The notes beneath the pieces were generated by a model. It was given only the letters and a program-made list of their open reading frames with translations, was not told the origin of the DNA and did no database searches. The position numbers were made by a program, and so were the translations under genes. From positions 1-12,320 of the forward strand of contig CALDOC010000182.1 of NCBI GenBank assembly GCA_937914675.1: 12,320 nucleotides of DNA, in the 5' to 3' direction. This DNA comes from an uncultured Sulfurimonas sp. (GTDB lineage Bacteria > Campylobacterota > Campylobacteria > Campylobacterales > Sulfurimonadaceae). Below, in pieces: positions 7,321 through 12,320 of this stretch (the first letter of the stretch is position 1; each line of letters begins with the position of its first letter).

Positions 7321-7388
7321 CATTTTACCTCTTCTTCATTTTCTTCACATTTATCACAAACTATTAGTTTTATCCCTATAAAAATAAT

Positions 7389-7417
7389 TTGACATTATAA
7401 TATTTTTTCTGTATACT
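7389..7417 (+). promoter_or_regulatory. Near-consensus sigma70 promoter of second small exported protein
   Basis: TTGACA (7389-7394), a 17-base spacer and TATACT (7412-7417). The -10 ends 29 bases before the ATG at 7447, nearly the same geometry as at copy 1. The -35 matches consensus perfectly. Confidence 0.8.
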
Positions 7418-7446
7418 CATTTCTTACATTTTTATAAAGGAATAAT

Positions 7447-7656
7447 ATGAAGAGAGTTTTACTAGTTTTAATTTCAGTTATGTTTACGACATTGTTGTTT
7501 AGTGGGGAAACTAAACCTAAAAAAGACGCAAATCTTTGTAAAGTTTTTCAAGACAAGATAAAAAAATACAAAAAAGAGATGCGAGATGACGAATACGCTG
7601 TACTTACCTTAATGTCATATGAAAAAAGAGCCGCTATTTACTGTCCTGATAAATAA
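7447..7656 (+). CDS. Small exported two-cysteine protein, copy 2
   Basis: A 69-residue paralog of the upstream small protein. It has a Sec signal peptide (MKRVLLVLISVMFTTLLF, cleavage probably near residues 19-20) and a basic, helical mature part with Cys31 and Cys66, again 35 residues apart. Between the cysteines inclusive I count 22 identities in 36 positions with copy 1, including CKVFQ, MR.D.YA, TL.SYEK and YC. The mature N-terminus is more lysine-rich than in copy 1 (KPKKD; KIKKYKKEM). The 15 bases before the ATG (7432-7446) are identical to those before copy 1 (7066-7080), and the signal-peptide codons also share TTTTACTAGTT. A local tandem duplication that carried the promoter and leader explains this best. 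Function not recognised. Confidence 0.85.
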   Translation: MKRVLLVLISVMFTTLLFSGETKPKKDANLCKVFQDKIKKYKKEMRDDEYAVLTLMSYEKRAAIYCPDK

Positions 7657-7711
7657 AATAAGGTGAAAATTTAAAGTGATTTTTTTTGTTGAGGCATAAG
7701 ATTTAGAAGAT

Positions 7712-7741
7712 GCAATAAAGAACGAAAAAGCTCTTTATTGC
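7712..7741. terminator. Perfect 10-bp stem-loop between convergent genes
   Basis: GCAATAAAGA and TCTTTATTGC are perfectly complementary around a 10-nt loop. It lies between the converging small exported gene and the superoxide reductase gene, so it may act as a shared bidirectional terminator. Neither side has a good U-tract immediately after the stem, although a run of eight T's on the plus strand lies upstream at 7680-7687. Confidence 0.5.
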
Positions 7742-7753
7742 GAAGTTTGGCAG

Positions 7754-8140
7754 CTACTCGGCTACAGCCACTTCAACGGCGGTTGATTCCCAAATACCAT
7801 GTTTAGTACAGTAACCATGAGCTACAAGGTTTAATTTTTTACCCATTGGTCTGATGTTGAAAGTAACTTCAGCATGAGATTTTTCGTTTCCTAGAGTACC
7901 TGGTACGAAAGTAGTCATGGCTAACTTAGTTTCACCGTTGAAAAGAGTGATGCTTTCGATGTAGTGATCAAAATCATCTGGATGAGTGTACTCTTGACCC
8001 ATTTTAACGTTTACTGAAAGCATTTCGCCTTTTTTAGCGTCACCTATTACGGTAATGAACGGAGAGTGACGATCAATTAAATCTTTTTTCGCTTCTCTTT
8101 CTACTGTATCAATGTCAACGTACTTGTTAATCTTTGGCAT
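7754..8140 (-). CDS. Superoxide reductase, neelaredoxin type (class II)
   Basis: A 128-residue cytoplasmic non-haem iron protein (PF01880) expected to reduce superoxide to hydrogen peroxide without producing oxygen. It lacks the N-terminal desulforedoxin domain, so it is the one-iron neelaredoxin form. The four-His one-Cys iron site is visible: His25 in DRHSPFI, His53 and His59 in YTHPDDFDHYI, then Cys111 and His114 in YCTKHGIWES. The Glu-Lys pair that normally precedes the first His ligand (EKHVP) is Asp23-Arg24 here, a conservative but noticeable change. AAGGAA six bases upstream supports the start. A weak minus-strand -10 (TACAAT, 8173-8168) suggests its own promoter. It lies 103 bases downstream of, and in the same orientation as, the periplasmic OB-fold gene. 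Suits a microaerophile or anaerobe; family assignment is secure, preferred electron donor unknown. Confidence 0.92.
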   Translation of the reverse strand: MPKINKYVDIDTVEREAKKDLIDRHSPFITVIGDAKKGEMLSVNVKMGQEYTHPDDFDHYIESITLFNGETKLAMTTFVPGTLGNEKSHAEVTFNIRPMGKKLNLVAHGYCTKHGIWESTAVEVAVAE

Positions 8141-8197
8141 ATTAATTCCTTGTGTTTATTTGGCGTTATTGTAACGATAAAATCTTTTACCTAAACA

Positions 8198-8224
8198 TAA
8201 ATAAGAGTATATTTGTCTTATTTA
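8198..8224. repeat. 9-bp perfect inverted repeat upstream of superoxide reductase
   Basis: TAAATAAGA and TCTTATTTA flank a 9-base AT-rich centre. It lies 20 bases beyond the stop of the OB-fold gene and 58 bases upstream of the superoxide reductase ATG, just beyond where a -35 would be. It could be a weak terminator for the former or an operator for the latter; no U-run follows on the minus strand, and it does not match a PerR or Fur box that I know. Confidence 0.4.
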
Positions 8225-8243
8225 AGATTAGATTAATTTTACG

Positions 8244-8870
8244 CTACTTTTTGAAGCTAGAACTCTCAACGATTACAGGATAAAAATATCCATATCCAAA
8301 GTCTTTGTCTATGGCGACCGTACCTTTAGCGTAAACTACGTCACCAACTTTTGGAATCTCGGCCGTTGTCGTAAATACAATGTCGTCCATGTTCTTAAAA
8401 CTGCTTCCATCGTTGACATGAACCCAATTTCTTTTCATGATGCCCATAGACGTCTTCGTTACTTTGCCTTTTATGGTGATACTTTTATTTGCGTAATCGC
8501 CTCGGTTTTGAAAAAGTTCCGCAATGGTTATCGTTGAAGCTTCTTTATACTGAGACGTCATGATATTTGGCTTTACGTCAGCTAGTTTTGTTCTCCCAGT
8601 CGTTACGTCCGAAGCAAAAAGAATATTGTCAAAAGTGCGATTTAATGTTTTTGACTGAAAGTTTTTCATCCATCCTTGTTCACCGTAAGTGATGTTTTGA
8701 CCAACTTTAACGTCTCTTTGCGTCATGGCGATCCAGTACAAGTTTTTATCTTCTTGAACTTTCATATACGTATAACCACCGCTACTTAACGTCTCCGTGA
8801 TCTTTGCAGTGTGATTTGTTGCGGCGAATAGCCCAACGCTAAGCGCTAACGTGAAAATCATAGATTTCAT
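8244..8870 (-). CDS. Periplasmic tandem OB-fold protein, NrfJ-like
   Basis: A 208-residue exported protein. Residues 1-17 form a Sec signal peptide ending in LFAA. Two OB-fold-like regions follow. The first (about 21-90) has the pattern GGYTYMKV, YWIAM and SKTLNRTFDNILFAS that I associate with NrfJ-like proteins of epsilonproteobacterial cytochrome c nitrite reductase loci. The second (about 112-206) has ITIKGKVTKT, RNWVHVNDG and VVYAKGTVAIDKDFGYGY, typical of OB-fold proteins often labelled 'DNA-binding', although export makes nucleic acid binding unlikely. There are no cysteines or haem-binding motifs. No nitrite reductase genes are near. The start is supported by AAGGAAG five bases upstream. 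It is divergent from glyS. Precise function unknown; a periplasmic ligand-binding or accessory role is inferred. Confidence 0.8.
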   Translation of the reverse strand: MKSMIFTLALSVGLFAATNHTAKITETLSSGGYTYMKVQEDKNLYWIAMTQRDVKVGQNITYGEQGWMKNFQSKTLNRTFDNILFASDVTTGRTKLADVKPNIMTSQYKEASTITIAELFQNRGDYANKSITIKGKVTKTSMGIMKRNWVHVNDGSSFKNMDDIVFTTTAEIPKVGDVVYAKGTVAIDKDFGYGYFYPVIVESSSFKK

Positions 8871-8951
8871 TTTCTTCCTTTTTTGTGTTTGTTGATTGTA
8901 GCGTTTTTAGTTAACAGATTGGTAAAAAGCACTTTTTAACCAAAATGTAGT

Positions 8952-8957
8952 TAAAAT
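8952..8957 (+). promoter_or_regulatory. Candidate -10 of glyS
   Basis: TAAAAT in the context TAGTTAAAATC, 30 bases before the glyS ATG. It has no clear -35, as is usual in this phylum. The ribosome binding site is AAAGAG at 8975-8980. An imperfect hairpin, GGTAAAAAG/CTTTTTAACC (8921-8940), lies just upstream in the 117-base divergent spacer. Confidence 0.4.
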
Positions 8958-8987
8958 CGCGACAATTAATACATAAAGAGTAATAAA

Positions 8988-11006
8988 ATGTTTAAATCAC
9001 TACTTATAGAAATAGGCGTTGAAGAACTTCCCGCCGTGCCACTTTTAAAAGAGATGAAAAATATCACTAAAAAATACGCCGACATATTGGAAACTTATTC
9101 ACTTTTGGGTGAATTTGAGTTTTACTATACTCCTCGTCGTTTAGTCGTATGGCATAGAGAATTCATAACGAGTCAAGCCGATGGCGTAGAAGAGTTTTTT
9201 GGCGCGCCGATGGTCGTCGCTTACAAAGATGGCAAGCCAACGGCAGCGGCAAGCGGTTTTGCAAAAAAATGCGGCGTCTCGCTTGAAGATCTTTCTTCAA
9301 TCAACAAAGGCGGAAAAGAAGTTCTTTACTACAAAAAAGAAGTTAAGGGCAAGCCCTCAGAGCAGTTGTTGCCAGAGATAATCGATTCTTGGATAAAGTC
9401 GCTCGATTTTGGAAAGTCCATGAGATGGGGAAGCGCGGTTGAGAGTTTTATTCGTCCCATTCGTTGGGTAAACGTACTTTTGGGAGACGAGTTGGTTCCA
9501 GTTACTCTTTTTGGAGTAAACTCTTCAAAAGAGACTTACCTGCACCGCATAGCTAATTTTGAAGCTGTTGAAATCGAAGGGGCGAAGGATTACTTTAAGG
9601 TTCTAAAAAACGGAGGAGTCACGCTTTTTCCAGAACTTAGAGGCGAGAAAATTTTGGCCGATTTTGCTAAAATTGAAGCGGAGAACGGTCTCAAAATTGA
9701 AGTCGACGCGGAGCTTTTTGAAGAAGTCGTGGCGATTACCGAAAATCCAACGGCGCTTTTGGGCACGTTTGACGAAGAATTTTTGAGACTTCCTCCCGAA
9801 GTTATCATAGTTTCCATGAAAGAGCATCAGCGCTACTTTCCGGTCTTCAAAGACGGCAAACTCGTCAACAAGTTCGTGGTCGTGTCAAACGCTCTCACGG
9901 ATGATTTTTCTCACGTGATAAAGGGAAACGAGAGGGTTTTGCGCCCCCGTTTGGCGGACGGACTCTTCTTCTACGACAATGATTTGAAAAATGGCCTAAG
10001 CTCGAAGGGTCTTGAAAAAGTCGCGTTCTTTAAAGGTCTTGGCAGCGTGGGCGACAAGATTAACCGCGAGGGCGTCATAGCCAACGCGCTTTTTGACATG
10101 TATAAAATAGATGCGAAAAAAGAGGATTTAATCAGAGCCGTGGAATTAGCCAAAGCCGACCTAATGAGTGAAATGGTTTACGAGTTCACGGAGCTTCAAG
10201 GTCTCATGGGCGGATATTACGCCATAGAGCAGGGCGAGAACGAAGACGTGGCGATAGCCATCACCGAGCAATATTTGCCAGATGGAGAAGAGAGCGCGTT
10301 GCCATCGACTCCTTTGAGCGCGATTGTCGCCATGAGTATAAAACTTGACACTCTTTTAGCTCTTTTTAGCGTAAATCAAATCCCTACGGGATCACGCGAC
10401 CCATTCGCGCTTCGTCGCGCCGTCAATGGAGTCATGAGAATTGTCAATGAATTTGGATTTGAGTTTAACGTGGTCTCAACGTTAAAAGAGTTGTCCAAGA
10501 ATTATGAAGCGATTGATTTGGAAAAATTAGAAGCTTTTATACTAGAGAGAGTCAAACGATACTATAAAGTAAATCCTTCTATCGTAGAAGCCGTTTTGGC
10601 GTCAGGAGAGAGAGAACTTTTAGCTCTTGGACAAAAGATAGAAGCGCTGAACAACCTTGTAAGCTCAGAGGGTTTTGATGAAGTGTCATCCACGTTTAAG
10701 CGCGTCGCAAACATCACAAAAGAGATAAACTTAGCGGATGATTTAGAAGTAAATGAACAACTTTTGGTAGAAGACGCTGAAAAAAATCTCTATAAAAGAT
10801 ATAGTGAAGTGAGCGCAAAAAGTTACAACTCGTATGAAGAGGAGTTGGACGCGCTTTTAGGATTAAAAGACGCTCTTGATGGTTTCTTTACTCATGTCAT
10901 GGTAAACGCGGAAGATGAAACTGTAAAAAACAACAGAAAATCTTTAGTCGCTTCCATCTATAAAAGTATTTTAAAAATTGCGGACATTAAAGAGGTGAGT
11001 ATTTAA
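8988..11006 (+). CDS. glyS: Glycyl-tRNA synthetase beta subunit
   Basis: Beta chain (PF02092) of the bacterial alpha2beta2 glycyl-tRNA synthetase, which with GlyQ charges tRNA-Gly in the cytoplasm. At 672 residues it is full length. It opens with the family signature LLIEIGVEELPA (residues 5-16), carries YTPRRLVVW (47-55), SMRWG and FIRPIRWV near 145-160, a PPEVIIVSMKEHQRYFPVF block (268-286), and VVVSNAL followed by GNERVLRPRLADGLFFY in the central part. The HD-like region includes LMSEMVYEFTELQGLMGGYYA, and the SRDPFALRRA block follows. The C-terminal DALR-like anticodon-binding region ends with FFTHVMVNAEDETVKNNRKSLV. There is no GlyQ in the window; in this phylum the two genes are often apart. 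The start has AAAGAG seven bases upstream. Codon use is richer in GCG/GCC than in the neighbouring transposase. Confidence 0.97.
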   Translation: MFKSLLIEIGVEELPAVPLLKEMKNITKKYADILETYSLLGEFEFYYTPRRLVVWHREFITSQADGVEEFFGAPMVVAYKDGKPTAAASGFAKKCGVSLEDLSSINKGGKEVLYYKKEVKGKPSEQLLPEIIDSWIKSLDFGKSMRWGSAVESFIRPIRWVNVLLGDELVPVTLFGVNSSKETYLHRIANFEAVEIEGAKDYFKVLKNGGVTLFPELRGEKILADFAKIEAENGLKIEVDAELFEEVVAITENPTALLGTFDEEFLRLPPEVIIVSMKEHQRYFPVFKDGKLVNKFVVVSNALTDDFSHVIKGNERVLRPRLADGLFFYDNDLKNGLSSKGLEKVAFFKGLGSVGDKINREGVIANALFDMYKIDAKKEDLIRAVELAKADLMSEMVYEFTELQGLMGGYYAIEQGENEDVAIAITEQYLPDGEESALPSTPLSAIVAMSIKLDTLLALFSVNQIPTGSRDPFALRRAVNGVMRIVNEFGFEFNVVSTLKELSKNYEAIDLEKLEAFILERVKRYYKVNPSIVEAVLASGERELLALGQKIEALNNLVSSEGFDEVSSTFKRVANITKEINLADDLEVNEQLLVEDAEKNLYKRYSEVSAKSYNSYEEELDALLGLKDALDGFFTHVMVNAEDETVKNNRKSLVASIYKSILKIADIKEVSI

Positions 11007-11031
11007 ATAGTTATATTTTGCTTTATTTTGC

Positions 11032-11037
11032 TAAAAT
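11032..11037 (+). promoter_or_regulatory. Candidate -10 for the interrupted restriction gene
   Basis: TGCTAAAAT with T-rich sequence upstream fits the extended -10 style of this phylum. It lies 26 bases after the glyS stop and 33 bases before the ATG of the interrupted gene, so it would drive that gene and possibly read into the insertion element. Confidence 0.45.
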
Positions 11038-11070
11038 TATCAATATGACAAAAATGAATAAATTTTTTAT

Positions 11071-11101
11071 ATGAATGAAGCACAAACAAGAACAGAAATA
11101 A
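11071..11101 (+). pseudogene. hsdR: 5' fragment of a probable type I restriction HsdR gene, cut by an IS
   Basis: An ATG at 11071 begins MNEAQTRTEI, after which the reading frame enters the insertion element and stops at 11128-11130. The opening MNEAQTR(x)E is the N-terminus I know from HsdR, the restriction and translocation subunit of type I restriction-modification systems, and from related DEAD/DEAH helicases, normally continuing with LIDP. That the match stops where the element's left end (GGGAACCTC) begins fits insertion after about ten codons. The remainder should lie beyond the right end of the element, outside the window. No clear Shine-Dalgarno is seen, but a candidate -10 is present. 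The evidence is short (about nine residues), so this is a moderate-confidence call. Confidence 0.5.
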
Positions 11102-11144
11102 GGGAACCTCTAAAAACTACCAATAATTAAGTCAAAAGCAAAAA

Positions 11145-11159
11145 TTAGATAAAATCTAA
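11145..11159 (+). promoter_or_regulatory. Palindromic -10 region of the transposase promoter
   Basis: TTAGAT-AAA-ATCTAA is a perfect 6-bp inverted repeat containing TAAAAT at 11150-11155, a plausible -10 for the transposase. AAGGG at 11175-11179 is a good ribosome binding site, eight bases before the ATG. Confidence 0.45.
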
Positions 11160-11187
11160 AGATATATCAAAAGCAAGGGTGTAAAAA

Positions 11188-12231
11188 ATGGCAGGATTAT
11201 TTGATACAGAATATCATGAGAGAAAAATCAAAGAGTATCAACCGCCACTCAGTAAATTAGATAAAGTAATAAACTGGGAACTATTCAGAGAGCCTATAGA
11301 AAAAGCTTTACATGTAGAGCCTAAAGGTGCTGGAGGAAGACCATCATTTGATAAGATAATGATGTTCAAAATATTAATTTTACAGAAGTACTATAACCTA
11401 AGCGATGGACAAACAGAGTTTCAAATAAATGATAGAACATCTTTTAAACAATTTCTTGGCTTAAAGATAGGGAGTATAGTTCCAGATGAAAAGACAGTAT
11501 GGCTTTTTAAAGAGAAACTCTCCCAAGCAAACCTATCAGAAAAACTCTTCAATCTTTTTGCCCAACAACTCATGACACAAGGGATAATTGCAAAAGAAGG
11601 GAGTATGATAGATGCAACATTCGTTGATGTGCCAAGACAAAGAAATTCTAAAGAAGATAATGCAGATATCAAAAAAGGTGCAATACCATTAGAGTTTGCA
11701 AAAAAAGACAAAAATGGAAAAAGAAGTAAACTCATCCAAAAAGATACAGATGCAAGATGGATGACTAAAAGCGGCGAGAGACACTATGGCTATAAAGACC
11801 ATATAAACGCAGACTCCAAAACAAAACTTATCACAAAGTATAGTGTCAGTAGTGCAGCACCTCATGACTCCAATGAAGTTGAGAATATTGTAGATGAAAC
11901 AGATAATGCACTCTATGCAGACAGTGCATACAGAAGCCAAAAGATAGAAGAGTTTCTTCAAGAGAAAAACTGCGAAAGCTTCGTCCATGAAAAAGGCTAC
12001 AGAGGGAGTCCACTAACAGAGATTCAAAAAGAATCAAATAATCTCAAATCAAAAACAAGAGCAAGAGTAGAACATATATTTGGATTTATGACAAACTCAA
12101 TGAATGATGCCCTTCATATGAAGTGCATAGGCATAAAAAGAATTAAGTCAGCAATTGGATTTTTAAACCTTACTTATAATCTCTTTAGATATGAACAGCT
12201 TGTTAGATTACAAAAAGTGAAAATGATGTAA
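11188..12231 (+). CDS. IS5-family DDE transposase
   Basis: A 347-residue transposase of the IS5 family (DUF772 N-terminal domain plus DDE_Tnp_1), which cuts and joins the element's ends. The N-terminal helical region includes GGRPSFDKIMMFKILILQ (49-66). The catalytic acidic residues are visible as Asp142 in MIDATFVDVPRQ, Asp245 in YADSAYRS and Glu295 in RARVEHIFGF, with the YGYKDH motif (200-205) between the first two. The C-terminal FLNLTYNLFR stretch (325-334) is also typical. The reading frame is intact, without frameshift or internal stop, so the copy may still be active. The start is supported by AAGGG eight bases upstream. Its codons (GCA, AGA, ACA) differ from the GCG- and CGT-using glyS beside it, which fits mobile origin. 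Confidence 0.95.
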   Translation: MAGLFDTEYHERKIKEYQPPLSKLDKVINWELFREPIEKALHVEPKGAGGRPSFDKIMMFKILILQKYYNLSDGQTEFQINDRTSFKQFLGLKIGSIVPDEKTVWLFKEKLSQANLSEKLFNLFAQQLMTQGIIAKEGSMIDATFVDVPRQRNSKEDNADIKKGAIPLEFAKKDKNGKRSKLIQKDTDARWMTKSGERHYGYKDHINADSKTKLITKYSVSSAAPHDSNEVENIVDETDNALYADSAYRSQKIEEFLQEKNCESFVHEKGYRGSPLTEIQKESNNLKSKTRARVEHIFGFMTNSMNDALHMKCIGIKRIKSAIGFLNLTYNLFRYEQLVRLQKVKMM

Positions 12232-12240
12232 AAGTGAAAG

Positions 12241-12287
12241 AAAATTGAGTAAATGGCACCTCTAATAGTTGAAATTTACTCAGTTTT
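12241..12287. terminator. Long stem-loop after the transposase gene
   Basis: TGAGTAAAT (12246-12254) and ATTTACTCA (12274-12282) are perfectly complementary. The stem extends outward through one T-G pair and four A-T pairs (AAAA at 12241-12244 with TTTT at 12284-12287). The flanking A-run and T-run give it the look of a bidirectional intrinsic terminator, ten bases after the transposase stop. The loop holds the partial copy of the element's left end. Confidence 0.6.
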
Positions 12288-12320
12288 TCAGAAAGAATCT
12301 TGAAAAATTGTTACAATATA

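Larger units (their letters stand above)
11102..12320 (+). mobile_element. IS5-family insertion sequence, right end not visible
   Basis: The element carries a complete DDE transposase. Its left end is placed at GGGAACCTCTAAAAACTAC (about 11102-11120) because the upstream coding match stops there and the sequence has terminal-repeat character. No inverted copy of that sequence is found between the transposase stop and the window end, so the right end is likely to lie beyond 12320 and the target duplication cannot be defined. A direct, not inverted, partial copy of the left end lies at 12255-12270 (12 of 16 bases). Base use is more AT-rich and lacks the GCG/CGC codons common in glyS, consistent with acquisition. 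Confidence 0.8.

Noticed and set aside
7066..7446. Repeated TTATAAAGGAATAAT leader considered as a CRISPR or dispersed repeat
   Set aside because: Only two copies, each directly before a paralogous start codon; this is a gene duplication with its leader, not an array.
7680..7687. Run of eight T's considered as the U-tract of an intrinsic terminator for copy 2
   Set aside because: The sequence before it offers only a 5-bp all-AT stem (AAAAT/ATTTT), so it was not called; the perfect stem-loop at 7712-7741 is the better candidate.
8198..8224. Inverted repeat considered as a PerR or Fur box
   Set aside because: The arms do not match the TTATAAT-type PerR or GATAAT-type Fur consensus; kept only as an unassigned dyad.
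8921..8940. GGTAAAAAG/CTTTTTAACC imperfect hairpin considered as a T-box-like or attenuator element for glyS
   Set aside because: It is short, has a 2-nt loop and a bulge, and lies upstream of the probable -10, so it would not be in the transcript.
9590..9827. Two overlapping minus-strand open frames inside glyS
   Set aside because: They are antisense to a strongly conserved synthetase, with low-complexity Ser/Lys/Phe-rich composition typical of shadow frames.
11421..12037. Minus-strand open frames within the transposase gene
   Set aside because: Antisense shadows of an intact, motif-complete DDE transposase; composition (Cys/Phe/Leu runs) is not protein-like and no start signals are seen.

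Overview
The window looks like chromosome from a Campylobacterota (epsilonproteobacterial) bacterium, probably of the Sulfurimonas/Sulfuricurvum type. The evidence is protein character read by eye (a small neelaredoxin-type superoxide reductase, an NrfJ-like periplasmic OB-fold protein, the separate glycyl-tRNA synthetase beta chain), AT-rich spacers and TAAAAT/TATAAT -10 boxes, usually without a clear -35. No database search was possible, so the assignment is inferred.

Left part, minus strand (1-3679): a translationally coupled carbohydrate operon. The upstream gene encodes a 976-residue protein that resembles eukaryotic phosphorylase kinase alpha/beta regulatory subunits (GH15-like fold) along its whole length. 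Its stop overlaps the start of a glucokinase gene (glk), which runs off the left edge after 250 codons. The pair suggests a role in glucan/glucose or glycogen metabolism.

Middle, plus strand (3864-7656): an outer-membrane phospholipase A (OMPLA/PldA) with an added N-terminal Sel1-like helical repeat. Next, behind a 28-nt near-perfect palindrome, is a two-gene unit with a 4-nt overlap: an unrecognised 205-residue soluble protein and a subtilisin-like (S8) lipoprotein protease. Two tandem paralogous small exported two-cysteine proteins follow, each with its own near-consensus sigma70 promoter (TTGACR-N17-TATAMT) and an identical 15-nt leader before its ATG.

Right-middle: on the minus strand, a superoxide reductase (7754-8140) and a tandem-OB-fold periplasmic protein (8244-8870). 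Divergent from these is complete glyS (8988-11006).

Right end: just after glyS is the start of a gene whose first residues (MNEAQTRTE) are typical of type I restriction HsdR subunits. After about ten codons it is cut by an IS5-family element whose intact DDE transposase fills 11188-12231; the right end of the element is not visible. The host therefore appears to have lost, or to carry split, a type I restriction gene.

The most unusual items are the full-length bacterial phosphorylase-kinase-regulatory-like protein coupled to glk, the Sel1-OMPLA fusion, the unknown protein/subtilase pair beside the duplicated small exported proteins, and the IS-interrupted restriction gene. No tRNA, rRNA or CRISPR array was recognised. 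All spacers are under 200 bases and are described individually where they hold anything.
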